Shown: positions 1-6,167, numbered from the stretch's first letter. The stretch is 9,004 bases of DNA from Lachnospiraceae bacterium (GCA_016301965.1 JAEDOO010000068.1:1-9004), one strand, 5' to 3'. Program-made: numbers and translations. Notes: generated by a model from the letters alone, not told the origin.

Positions 1-7
1 AATGCGC

Positions 8-43
8 TCAGGAATGCCTTCGCGCATAAGTCTGCGTAAGCAT
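8..43 (-). other. Shine-Dalgarno-led start region, possible tiny ORF or 5' end of an unidentified gene
   Basis: A strong GGAGGTG Shine-Dalgarno sequence (minus strand, about 51-57) lies 9 bases before an ATG at 43. That ATG opens only 11 codons (MLTQTYARRHS) before a TGA at 8-10. A second ATG at 27 in another frame (MREGIPERI) stays open to the window edge but sits 23 bases from the SD, which is too far. A real gene may begin here, but too little is visible to choose a frame or name a product. A 52-codon plus-strand frame over the same bases (2-160) has no visible ribosome site inside the window and is probably spurious. Confidence 0.2.
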
Positions 44-134
44 TGGATTTCACCTCCGCTAAGATCGCACTTTGATCGTTTGGAAAATTATATATACCAT
101 AGACCGGGGCCGGGGGAGCGCCCTTTTTCTGCAG

Positions 135-160
135 CTAATTTACTTGGCTGGGTAAATTAG
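135..160 (-). repeat. Perfect inverted repeat spanning the cysK stop codon
   Basis: A 9-base perfect inverted repeat (CTAATTTAC / GTAAATTAG, 8-base loop) includes the cysK TAA stop. As RNA it would fold into an A/U-rich stem. On the minus strand it is followed by CTGCAGAAAAAGGG rather than a U-run, so it is not a canonical intrinsic terminator. It may protect the 3' end of the cysK message or act as a weak or factor-assisted terminator. The inverted repeat is seen directly; its role is inferred. Confidence 0.5.
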
Positions 161-1089
161 TCTATGAATAATGCTGTAGAGTAGTATCTGTCTCCGCTGT
201 CCGGGAGAAGGGCTACGATCAGTTTGCCTTCGTTTTCCGGGCGTTTGGCCAGCTCGATGGCTGCATGCAGCGCAGCACCGGAGGAAATACCGGTCAGTAC
301 GCCTTCATTTTTGGTCAGGAATTTGGATGCGGCAAAGGCATCTTCGTTCTCTACCGTGATGATCTCGTCATAAATACCGGTATTGAGTACCTGGGGAACA
401 AATCCGGCGCCGATACCCTGAATCTTGTGGGGACCGCCCTTTCCAGTGGACAATACCGGAGATGTGGCCGGCTCTACGGCTACGATTTTTACATTGGGAT
501 TCTGGGATTTCAGATATTCTCCCACACCGGTAACGGTGCCGCCGGTGCCTACTCCGGCTACGAAAATATCTACTTTTCCATCGGTATCTGCCCAGATCTC
601 CGGGCCTGTGGTTGCTCTATGTATAGCAGGATTGGCGGGGTTTACAAACTGTCCGGGGATGAAGCTGTTGGGAATCTCTTTGGCCAGTTCTTCTGCTTTT
701 GCAATAGCTCCGCTCATACCTTTGGTACCTTCTGTAAGAACGATCTCCGCGCCATAAGCTTTCAGGATATTTCTTCTCTCCACGCTCATGGTCTCCGGCA
801 TGGTCAGGATAATGCGGTATCCTTTGACTGCGGCAATAGATGCCAGGCCGATACCTGTATTTCCGGAGGTAGGCTCAATGATCACAGAACCTTCTTTGAG
901 AAGGCCTTTCTCCTCCGCATCCTCGATCAGCGCTTTACCGACTCTGTCCTTAACGCTTCCTGCCGGATTAAAATATTCCAGTTTCAGAGCCAGCGTAGCT
1001 TTCAGTCCCAGCTCTTTTTCCACATTAACTGCCTCCACCAGAGGAGTGTTTCCTACCAGATCCAGAGCACCTTTGTATAATTTTCCCAT
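157..1089 (-). CDS. cysK: cysteine synthase A (O-acetylserine sulfhydrylase)
   Basis: This cytoplasmic PLP enzyme makes L-cysteine from O-acetyl-L-serine and sulfide, the last step of assimilatory cysteine synthesis. The 310-residue length is normal for CysK. Visible motifs are GNTPL near residues 13-17, PAGSVKDR with the PLP-binding lysine at K47, the substrate loop TSGNTG (74-79, Asn77 stacking on PLP), the phosphate-binding GVGTGGT (179-185), and a C-terminal GISSGAA whose serine contacts the pyridine nitrogen. The ATG at 1089 follows purine-rich AGGAAAGGTAGGGAAAAG, which serves as ribosome site. The gene has its own promoter and is not tightly linked to spoVAC, which ends 238 bp upstream. 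No cysE gene is visible next to it. CysK is favoured over cystathionine beta-synthase because there is no C-terminal CBS domain and the length is that of the sulfhydrylase. Confidence 0.95.
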   Translation of the reverse strand: MGKLYKGALDLVGNTPLVEAVNVEKELGLKATLALKLEYFNPAGSVKDRVGKALIEDAEEKGLLKEGSVIIEPTSGNTGIGLASIAAVKGYRIILTMPETMSVERRNILKAYGAEIVLTEGTKGMSGAIAKAEELAKEIPNSFIPGQFVNPANPAIHRATTGPEIWADTDGKVDIFVAGVGTGGTVTGVGEYLKSQNPNVKIVAVEPATSPVLSTGKGGPHKIQGIGAGFVPQVLNTGIYDEIITVENEDAFAASKFLTKNEGVLTGISSGAALHAAIELAKRPENEGKLIVALLPDSGDRYYSTALFID

Positions 1090-1106
1090 ATCTTTTCCCT
1101 ACCTTT

Positions 1107-1123
1107 CCTACTGATTAACTAGG
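1107..1123 (-). promoter_or_regulatory. Candidate Rrf2/CymR-type operator in the cysK leader
   Basis: In the cysK leader, about 20 bases downstream of the predicted -10, lies an imperfect palindrome CCTAGTTAATCAGTAGG, with 6 of 8 arm positions complementary. Rrf2-family regulators (CymR, IscR) bind AT-rich dyads with CC/GG arms of this general form, and CymR represses cysteine-synthesis genes in Firmicutes. The dyad and its position are seen directly. Assignment to CymR is inference by analogy, and no regulator gene is in the window. Confidence 0.3.
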
Positions 1124-1143
1124 TTATTTCTTTTGATGGCTTT

Positions 1144-1172
1144 ATACTACTACCCTTCCCTTTCTTTGTCAA
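1144..1172 (-). promoter_or_regulatory. Sigma-A-type promoter of cysK
   Basis: On the minus strand TTGACA (1167-1172) is separated by exactly 17 bases from TAGTAT (1144-1149). This is a consensus -35 and a near-consensus -10 at ideal spacing, with AT-rich sequence upstream. Transcription would begin near 1137 and give a leader of about 48 bases that contains the dyad at 1107-1123. Confidence 0.75.
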
Positions 1173-1327
1173 CCATATTTTTCTATTTGTTACATTTTAT
1201 TTTTTCATTCAAAGAAGCTGCCTCCAGTATTTTCTGGGTTACTGTTCAGACCAGACCGAACCACTTGCTGAGGGGACCAAACCGATATTTTTCCTGCCCC
1301 TCATGACTCATCCGGCATTTTCCAGCG

Positions 1328-1783
1328 TTATACCGTCCACAAAAGCCACATCCAGTAACAGAAGCCCAACGCCCAGGATGTCAAAATACCATACAATATC
1401 ACTGGTCCCGCAATGGTAAAAATCTTGGCACCAATGCCAAATACCTGGCCTTCCGTCTGGTATTCCACTGCCGGAGCTGCCACGCTGTTGGCAAATCCTG
1501 TAATCGGTACCAGTGCTCCTGCGCCTCCAAATTTACCGATATAGGGCCAGATATTCAGTGCTGTCAGAAGGGTGCTGAGCAGTACAAGAAGCACAGAGCA
1601 GAAACTGCCGCTCATTTTTTCATCCAGCCCAAGGCTCTGCCCCCAGTTGGTCAACATCTGCCCCAGCACACAGATCAGCCCACCCACCAGAAAAGCCTTG
1701 GCCATATTCTTTGGCAGACTGTGGGTAGGTGTGATCTTTTCCACGTATTCCTGATATTCCTGTTTTTCTTTTTCCGTAACCAT
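1328..1783 (-). CDS. spoVAC: stage V sporulation protein AC
   Basis: SpoVAC is an integral inner-membrane component of the SpoVA channel, which moves calcium dipicolinate into the forming spore and out at germination. In Bacillus it behaves as a mechanosensitive channel. The 151-residue length matches the family. A charged N-terminus is followed by the signature KAFLVGGLIC (residues 29-38), hydrophobic segments near 27-46, 60-77 and 118-148, and the conserved block GAGALVPITGFANS (87-100), then EYQTEG (107-112). The ATG is set by AGGAGG five bases upstream, and 12 bp separate it from spoVAB. Translation ends WTV-TAA. The gene is intact, but spoVAD does not follow it. Identification is confident because sequence and gene order agree. 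Confidence 0.96.
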   Translation of the reverse strand: MVTEKEKQEYQEYVEKITPTHSLPKNMAKAFLVGGLICVLGQMLTNWGQSLGLDEKMSGSFCSVLLVLLSTLLTALNIWPYIGKFGGAGALVPITGFANSVAAPAVEYQTEGQVFGIGAKIFTIAGPVILYGILTSWALGFCYWMWLLWTV

Positions 1784-1795
1784 GATAACCTCCTG

Positions 1796-2197
1796 TCAAA
1801 CCAGTGTATACAGCAGAATTCCTGCCGTTTTTCCGAGACTCAATGCCCAGATCACCATTCCCAGACCCACCCGGATCCGCAGACGGCGCATAAGAACAGC
1901 ATACATATTCAGAATCTCCCCTAAAGCTATGGTCCAGCAGCCAAAAAAAAGGCCGCCCAATAGTCCCAGAAATACAAGACTCACTGTGGGTAACGCAATT
2001 TCCGTATCACAGATTTCCAGCAGCATGCCAGCAAATATTCCGGTCATCACACAGTCTTCGTACCAGAGAATCTGCTTCCTTGTCGCACTGACAGCCGCTA
2101 TCCGGGGAACAATCCCCAATGCCAGAATAAAAGCTGCAGTCCCAAAAGCCACTGCCAGTCCGCCGCATCCGGCCAGAAATACCGCCGCCAGTCTCAC
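1796..2197 (-). CDS. spoVAB: stage V sporulation protein AB
   Basis: This small, very hydrophobic protein of 133 residues (Bacillus SpoVAB is of similar length) belongs to the SpoVA complex of the forespore inner membrane. Hydrophobic stretches are visible at about residues 3-30, 48-63, 70-97 and 110-130, consistent with four or more membrane segments. The C-terminal LGKTAGILLY is typical of the family. The start is GTG at 2197, overlapping the spoVAA stop as GTGA, with AAAGGAG seven bases upstream. This overlap implies translational coupling to spoVAA. SpoVAB is needed for dipicolinate uptake in Bacillus, but its exact role is not defined. The name rests on both sequence and position between spoVAA and spoVAC. 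Confidence 0.9.
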   Translation of the reverse strand: MRLAAVFLAGCGGLAVAFGTAAFILALGIVPRIAAVSATRKQILWYEDCVMTGIFAGMLLEICDTEIALPTVSLVFLGLLGGLFFGCWTIALGEILNMYAVLMRRLRIRVGLGMVIWALSLGKTAGILLYTLV

Positions 2198-2823
2198 TCC
2201 TGTGCTCCTTTCGTATCTCCGGTCTCCAAAACTGTCTCTTCCGCATCCTCCGTATACTGGTGCATCTCCATCTCCATAGGGGTGGGCTCATCCTGCAGCC
2301 GAAAACGGCCGAAATGGTTAAAATACAGCAGCATACCCAGACCCATACCAATGGCAAAACCTATCTCTATGCCATGCATATCCGCAGCGCCCTGCATACC
2401 CAGATGATCGTATATCCCGGCAAACAAATCATCCAGATCAGATTCCCGTATAAAGGTCATGATCGTAAATGCCGAGCCCACAAAAATTACGGCACTGACG
2501 AAGGCTGTCCAGATCCAGTCTTTGCTTCCCGGCTTTCTTTCTGGGCGGGGATACTCCAGCACCAGCTCAGGATCCCCGAGAAAAACAGGAGGATGCCAGG
2601 GATATTTTTTCAGAATCTTATCTGCGATCTCCCCGGCAGACAGACTGTAACGGCCATATTCTCCCGCTTTTATGCACATAAGCTCTATCCTGCCCAGTTT
2701 TTTCTTTTCTTCAGCCCCGACTCCATACAGTCTGGACACCTGCGCCAGTCGGACAGGGCCCGCCTGCACCTCATTGTGCCTGGAAAGCTGAATATATAGC
2801 CGGGACCTGTCTTTTTCCTGCAT
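2194..2823 (-). CDS. spoVAA: stage V sporulation protein AA
   Basis: SpoVAA is the first gene product of the spoVA operon and an inner-membrane protein of the dipicolinate transport complex. I start it at the ATG at 2823 (MQEKDRSRLYIQLS), 209 residues, because GAGGAG lies six bases upstream. The length also matches Bacillus SpoVAA (about 206). The same frame is open to an earlier ATG at 2886 that would add 21 residues and overlap the sigF end by 8 bp. The N-terminal half is soluble, with a beta-rich beginning. Membrane segments are visible at about residues 103-125 and 150-169, and the C-terminal tail is acidic. There are 55 bases between sigF and this start. In Bacillus the spoVA genes use sigma G, but I found no convincing sigma G promoter in the gap, so read-through from sigF is possible. 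Confidence 0.9.
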   Translation of the reverse strand: MQEKDRSRLYIQLSRHNEVQAGPVRLAQVSRLYGVGAEEKKKLGRIELMCIKAGEYGRYSLSAGEIADKILKKYPWHPPVFLGDPELVLEYPRPERKPGSKDWIWTAFVSAVIFVGSAFTIMTFIRESDLDDLFAGIYDHLGMQGAADMHGIEIGFAIGMGLGMLLYFNHFGRFRLQDEPTPMEMEMHQYTEDAEETVLETGDTKGAQE

Positions 2824-2829
2824 ATCCCG

Positions 2830-2835
2830 CTCCTC
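2830..2835 (-). promoter_or_regulatory. Ribosome binding site that decides the spoVAA start
   Basis: GAGGAG six bases before the ATG at 2823. The upstream ATG at 2886 lacks a comparable site, so the shorter, 209-residue SpoVAA is preferred. Confidence 0.75.
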
Positions 2836-2878
2836 TTTACTGTTCTTATGTTGACAAGTATCTGCAATCCGAACAAAA

Positions 2879-3610
2879 TTATTCACTGACTTCCAGATTT
2901 TGCTGCGTACGGATTTTTTTCAGGATTCTTTTCTCCATCCGTGATACCTGCACCTGGGACACCCCCAGCCTTTCCGCAATATCTGACTGCGTTTTTTCCT
3001 GGACATACCGCATACTGATCAGCTGCTTTTCCTGCTCTGTCAATCCGGAAAGAAACTGATCCAGGAGCATCCTGTTCAGTAATATTTCTTCCGCATCCTT
3101 CTGATCCTCCAGCCTGTCCATCAGCGTCATCTCGTTTCCGTCATTTCGACAGACCACCTGCTGCAGTGACTCCACGTCCCTATTGGCTTCCATGATTAGA
3201 GACAGTTCCTCCGGCTCTATTCCCATCTCATCGGCGATTTCCTGTATCGTGGGGTCTCTGCCCAAAGCTCTTTCCAGTTTTTCCGTGCAGCGGTACATTT
3301 GTACCGCACTTTCTTTTAAGGATCTACTGACCCGGATCATACTGTTATCCCTGAGATATCTGCGGATCTCTCCGGCGATCATGGGTACAGCATATGTGGA
3401 AAAGCAGACGCCGTAGCTTTCATCAAATTTATCTATGGCCTTCAAAAGACCGATGCTGCCGATCTGAAACAGATCCTCCCGCTCCGCCTTTCGGCCTTCA
3501 AAACGATGTACCACACTCCAGACCAAACCTATATTTTCTTCTGTCAATGCATCTCTCGCCGCTTTATCTCCCTGATGTGCACGTTTTAGCAAAGACAGTG
3601 TATCCGCCAT
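2879..3610 (-). CDS. sigF: RNA polymerase sigma-F factor (early forespore)
   Basis: Sigma F directs the first forespore-specific transcription after asymmetric division. The 243-residue protein has the sporulation sigma-70 layout. Region 2 spans about residues 25-90, with the core-binding segment EDLFQIGSIGLLKAIDKFD (45-63) and the -10 recognition stretch FSTYAVPMIAGEIRRYLRD. Region 3 spans about 97-142. Region 4 spans about 186-235, with the helix-turn-helix QSDIAERLGVSQVQVSRMEK. The ATG at 3610 is preceded by TAGGAGG, whose TAG is the spoIIAB stop, so the two genes are 8 bp apart and probably translationally coupled. The close paralogue sigma G is excluded by the immediately upstream spoIIAA-spoIIAB pair. 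The protein is held inactive by SpoIIAB until SpoIIAA is dephosphorylated by SpoIIE, whose gene is not in the window. Confidence 0.97.
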   Translation of the reverse strand: MADTLSLLKRAHQGDKAARDALTEENIGLVWSVVHRFEGRKAEREDLFQIGSIGLLKAIDKFDESYGVCFSTYAVPMIAGEIRRYLRDNSMIRVSRSLKESAVQMYRCTEKLERALGRDPTIQEIADEMGIEPEELSLIMEANRDVESLQQVVCRNDGNEMTLMDRLEDQKDAEEILLNRMLLDQFLSGLTEQEKQLISMRYVQEKTQSDIAERLGVSQVQVSRMEKRILKKIRTQQNLEVSE

Positions 3611-3618
3611 GACACCTC

Positions 3619-4062
3619 CTAAGCAAAAGGATTCTGGCCGCTGCCAAACTTCTTTTTCATCCGGACAGTGGTTCCCTGGCCGGGCTTGGATTCCACCACA
3701 AGCTCGTCCATAAAGGCTTCCATAAACGCAAAGCCCATGCCCGAACGATCCAGTTCCGGCCGCGTTGTGTACAATGGTTCCATGGCTTTTTCTACATTTT
3801 CAATGCCGACACCATGGTCGATCACCGTTACCGTCATTTCTTTCCCCTGTACTCTGCACTCGATACGCACCTTATCCGTTTTTCCCTGGTAAGCATGAAT
3901 CACCACATTAGTCACGGCCTCTGAAACAGCTGTTTTCAGATCCGCTACCTCCTCCAGTGTAGGATTCAGCTGTGTGGCAAACGCTGCCACCGCCACCCTC
4001 ACAAACCCCTCATTCTGCGAGCGGCTGTCAAATTCCAATACCATTTCATTGGTGTCTTCCAT
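3619..4062 (-). CDS. spoIIAB: anti-sigma F factor / serine kinase SpoIIAB
   Basis: SpoIIAB binds and inhibits sigma F and phosphorylates SpoIIAA using ATP. It is a GHKL-fold ATPase of 147 residues, normal length. Visible motifs are the N-box SEAVTNVVIHAY with E48 (general base) and N52 (Mg binding), the G1 box DHGVGIEN (82-89), and the ATP-lid region PLYTTRPELDRSGMGF (96-111). Arg22 and Arg106 correspond to Bacillus residues known to contact sigma F and SpoIIAA. The start has AGGGGGAG upstream. A 56-base gap separates it from spoIIAA, and the stop codon overlaps the sigF ribosome site. All key residues are present, so the partner switch should work. Confidence 0.97.
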   Translation of the reverse strand: MEDTNEMVLEFDSRSQNEGFVRVAVAAFATQLNPTLEEVADLKTAVSEAVTNVVIHAYQGKTDKVRIECRVQGKEMTVTVIDHGVGIENVEKAMEPLYTTRPELDRSGMGFAFMEAFMDELVVESKPGQGTTVRMKKKFGSGQNPFA

Positions 4063-4118
4063 GATACTCCCCCTTCTTTCCTTTATATGGCCCCTTATTC
4101 TCCCCGGCAGAGGGCCTT
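4063..4118 (-). other. spoIIAA-spoIIAB spacer with a potential GC-rich hairpin
   Basis: This is the only sizeable gap inside the spoIIA genes. The minus strand can pair GGCCC with GGGCC around an inner CTC/GAG stem. No U-run follows, so it is not a terminator. It might tune the SpoIIAA:SpoIIAB ratio, but that is speculation from the fold alone. Confidence 0.3.
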
Positions 4119-4430
4119 CTATACTCTGCTGATCTCAATCAGCTTTCCAATTCCTGACATATCCAGAATTTTTTTTATCCGGTCATTCACATGCTCTGCC
4201 CGCATATGACCGCCGTTTCTTTTCACTGCCCGGTAGCGTCCCATCATCATGCCGATCCCGGAGCTGTCCATAAAATCTGTTCTGGAAAAATCCATAACAA
4301 TTTCACGGATATTCTGATGCATCATGATATCGTCGGCCTGCTGACGTATGGGCAATGCGCTGTGATGATCCAGCTCCTTTGGTACATGAATAATCAGACT
4401 CTGATTTCTGACCTGAACTAACCCTTTCAT
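4119..4430 (-). CDS. spoIIAA: anti-sigma F factor antagonist SpoIIAA
   Basis: SpoIIAA is the anti-anti-sigma factor. In its unphosphorylated form it displaces sigma F from SpoIIAB, and phosphorylation by SpoIIAB inactivates it. It is a single STAS domain of 103 residues. The phosphorylation motif MDSSG is at residues 54-58, with Ser56 aligning to Bacillus Ser58. The ELDHH stretch (19-23) and the GMMMGRYRAVKRNGG helix also fit the family. I start at the ATG at 4430 (MKGLVQVRN), which has AAGGAG seven bases upstream and gives normal length. The frame extends to an ATG at 4463 that would add 11 residues with no clear ribosome site. First gene of the sporulation cluster, 66 bp downstream of the terminator for the preceding unit. 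A sigma H promoter is expected from Bacillus but none is clear here. Confidence 0.96.
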   Translation of the reverse strand: MKGLVQVRNQSLIIHVPKELDHHSALPIRQQADDIMMHQNIREIVMDFSRTDFMDSSGIGMMMGRYRAVKRNGGHMRAEHVNDRIKKILDMSGIGKLIEISRV

Positions 4431-4437
4431 ATACGTT

Positions 4438-4443
4438 CTCCTT
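4438..4443 (-). promoter_or_regulatory. Ribosome binding site that decides the spoIIAA start
   Basis: AAGGAG seven bases before the ATG at 4430. It supports the 103-residue protein over an 11-residue longer reading from 4463. Confidence 0.75.
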
Positions 4444-4496
4444 TTCACATCGTTTACAGGCATTTTGAGACTGCCATTTTTTGCTTATCCGGCGTC

Positions 4497-4529
4497 AAAA
4501 AAGGGATGTACAGTTTTCCTGTACATCCC
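4497..4529 (-). terminator. Strong intrinsic terminator after the TPR gene
   Basis: On the minus strand an 11-bp perfect stem GGGATGTACAG / CTGTACATCCC closes a GAAAA loop and runs directly into six T residues. It lies 28 bases past the stop of the TPR gene and upstream of spoIIAA. It therefore separates the folC unit from the sporulation cluster and implies that spoIIAA has its own promoter between here and 4431. Confidence 0.95.
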
Positions 4530-4557
4530 CTGTATTCGAGGTTTCTCTGTTGTAATT

Positions 4558-6156
4558 TTACCGGGTGTTGCCAAGCACCTCATCTGCATTTCCAAGACCG
4601 CCTTCTTCCTCTGGCTGTGTCTCACCTGCTGTCTGCGGTTCTGTGGTATCTTCACCGGTCTGTGGTTCCTGGGTATCTGTGGTATCCTCTCCTGTCTGCG
4701 GTTCCTGGGTATCTCCATTACCTGTATTTCCTGCAGTATCCGTGCCCGTCTCCCGGTCAATAATGTCGATAAATGCCTGTGCATTGACGGCTCTTCGGGA
4801 ATTCGGAAACGTCTTCACGATCTGTGCAAATACACCTCTGGCCTGACTGTTCTTTCCGATTTCCCGGTAAGCCAATGCCAGACACTCCAGTACATTATAA
4901 TCGGTATCCTTAATATCCATGGCCTTCTGCAGGTTCTCAGCAGCACTCTCATAATCCTTGTCCACATAAGCCTGTATACCTTTGGATTTGTAGTCAGAAA
5001 ACAGACTGTCACTGACTTTGGCATAAATGGAATCATACAGAATCCTTGCGTCTACCGAAAGACCCCTTTCATCAATGTTTTCGATGACTTTCAGTACGCT
5101 GCTGTAATCGCCATCCGTATAAGCACTGTATGCTTTTAACAGATTCTCATAACTGTCCACTTCCTGTTTAGCAGCGTCTATCTGCTCATTGGCAGAAGCC
5201 ACTGTATTTTCAGATTCCTTGATCTGTTCCTTTAACTTGGCGATCTGGGTGGACTGACTGGCCATCGTATCCGAATACTCCACGATCTTGGCATTAGCGT
5301 TCTCATTTATATCCTTTCGTGTAGCCGGAACCACCAGAAACCATACCACGGCAGCTCCCACCAGCAACCCAAAACAAAGATTGATCAGTGTTGCCACCAC
5401 AGAAGTCTCTCGAAAAGCCGGCGGCTGAATCACCACATCGTTGTCAGAAACAAAGATCTCCGGACTTCCCTGGGTGTATGCATCCTTATCCCGGCCTCCG
5501 AAAGAAGACAGAATATTCTGGCTGCTGGAACGGCTGCCCGTCCCCAGCTGCTCATCGATCTCTTTCAAAAAGCGCAGTGTAGTGGAATTCGTATGATCTA
5601 TACGACTGGCTTTTTTAAGTACACGGCGGGCTTTTTTATATTCGTCATTGTTCATATAAATCAGCGCCAGCAAATGATATCCCTTGATAAGTTTGGGATT
5701 CTGCTGCAGTACTTTTTTCAGCTGAATAACGGCAGTATCTGTATGACCTGCACGACAGGTCTCCAGTGCCTCGTTATATTTGCGAATGGACTGGTTAATG
5801 GTATCCAGCTTGTTGGCATTGGACTGCAGCTGCGCAATAAAATCAGCAGCAATATTGTCCTTTGTCTGCATGTTATCACTGATCACCCATTCACTTAAAG
5901 CAGCTACCGCTTCCCCCATCTCGAAATATACAAGCCCCAGTAAGTTTCTGGCCTGGATATTGCGTTTATTAAATTTCAGGCTTCGCACCAGAAGATCCAC
6001 CGCTCCGGAAAGATCACGGATCTGAGCTTTCTCAAGGCCCTGATTGTAGTACATATCAGAAATCAGATATACCCGTTTCTGAAGAGACACATCACAGCCG
6101 CAGACCGGACAATAGGAGCTTTCGTTGAGCTCAGCCTGGCATTGTCTACATCTCAT
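4558..6156 (-). CDS. membrane-anchored zinc-ribbon TPR protein, function unknown
   Basis: I do not recognise a named gene. The 532-residue protein opens with a zinc ribbon of the form C3-x2-C6 and C16-x2-C19. TPR-like helical repeats follow at about residues 31-90 and 125-190. A low-complexity linker (205-250) leads to a single strong transmembrane segment (about 253-276), then a coiled coil (about 282-341). A second TPR block covers about 345-455 (DYSSVLKVIE, DYESAAENLQKAM, NVLECLALAYREIGKNSQA). The tail (470-532) is acidic, rich in Thr, Gln, Glu and Pro, with a tandem 12-residue repeat. This suggests a cytoplasmic zinc-ribbon/TPR half and an extracytoplasmic coiled-coil/TPR half, probably a scaffold or assembly factor; orientation is inferred. 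The start is firm: AAGGGG lies seven bases before the ATG. It is the last gene of the folC unit and ends at a strong terminator. Its position next to spoIIA does not by itself prove a sporulation role. Confidence 0.85.
   Translation of the reverse strand: MRCRQCQAELNESSYCPVCGCDVSLQKRVYLISDMYYNQGLEKAQIRDLSGAVDLLVRSLKFNKRNIQARNLLGLVYFEMGEAVAALSEWVISDNMQTKDNIAADFIAQLQSNANKLDTINQSIRKYNEALETCRAGHTDTAVIQLKKVLQQNPKLIKGYHLLALIYMNNDEYKKARRVLKKASRIDHTNSTTLRFLKEIDEQLGTGSRSSSQNILSSFGGRDKDAYTQGSPEIFVSDNDVVIQPPAFRETSVVATLINLCFGLLVGAAVVWFLVVPATRKDINENANAKIVEYSDTMASQSTQIAKLKEQIKESENTVASANEQIDAAKQEVDSYENLLKAYSAYTDGDYSSVLKVIENIDERGLSVDARILYDSIYAKVSDSLFSDYKSKGIQAYVDKDYESAAENLQKAMDIKDTDYNVLECLALAYREIGKNSQARGVFAQIVKTFPNSRRAVNAQAFIDIIDRETGTDTAGNTGNGDTQEPQTGEDTTDTQEPQTGEDTTEPQTAGETQPEEEGGLGNADEVLGNTR
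4621..4713 (-). repeat. In-gene tandem repeat, 36-bp unit, in the TPR protein tail
   Basis: Two adjacent 36-bp units (4678-4713 and 4642-4677) each encode DTQEPQTGEDTT. They differ at 4 of 36 bases, all synonymous. A degenerate partial third unit (EPQTAGE, about 4621-4641) follows. Such repeats can change copy number by slippage. The encoded tail is acidic and probably unstructured. Confidence 0.85.
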
Positions 6157-6167
6157 TTGTATTCCCC

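Noticed and set aside
2..160. 52-codon plus-strand frame at the window start
   Set aside because: It ends inside the cysK hairpin, has no visible ribosome site within the window, and would be the only plus-strand gene; insufficient support.
265..1080. 271-codon plus-strand open frame opposite cysK
   Set aside because: It is the antisense shadow of a clear, full-length cysK with all motifs; its translation has no recognisable domain and it has no ribosome site.
1265..1303. GAGGGG...CCCCTC inverted repeat after spoVAC as a terminator
   Set aside because: The stem is only 6 bp with a 21-base loop and no U-run on the minus strand, so it does not meet the criteria for an intrinsic terminator.
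2007..2357. 116-codon minus-strand frame overlapping spoVAA and spoVAB
   Set aside because: It lies out of frame inside two well-identified genes joined by a GTGA overlap, and its sequence is low in recognisable structure.
2824..2900. Sigma G promoter for spoVAA between sigF and spoVAA
   Set aside because: A GAATA matching the -35 is present, but no CATNHTA-type -10 occurs at 15-18 bases spacing, so the match is not credible.
4485..4784. 99-codon minus-strand frame in the TPR gene 3' end
   Set aside because: Its repetitive sequence is the tandem repeat read in another frame, and it crosses the intrinsic terminator.
4465..5139. 224-codon plus-strand open frame opposite the TPR gene tail
   Set aside because: The Cys/Leu/Phe-rich translation is the mirror of the Glu/Gln/Thr-rich repeat tail, and the frame runs through the terminator hairpin; no ribosome site is seen.
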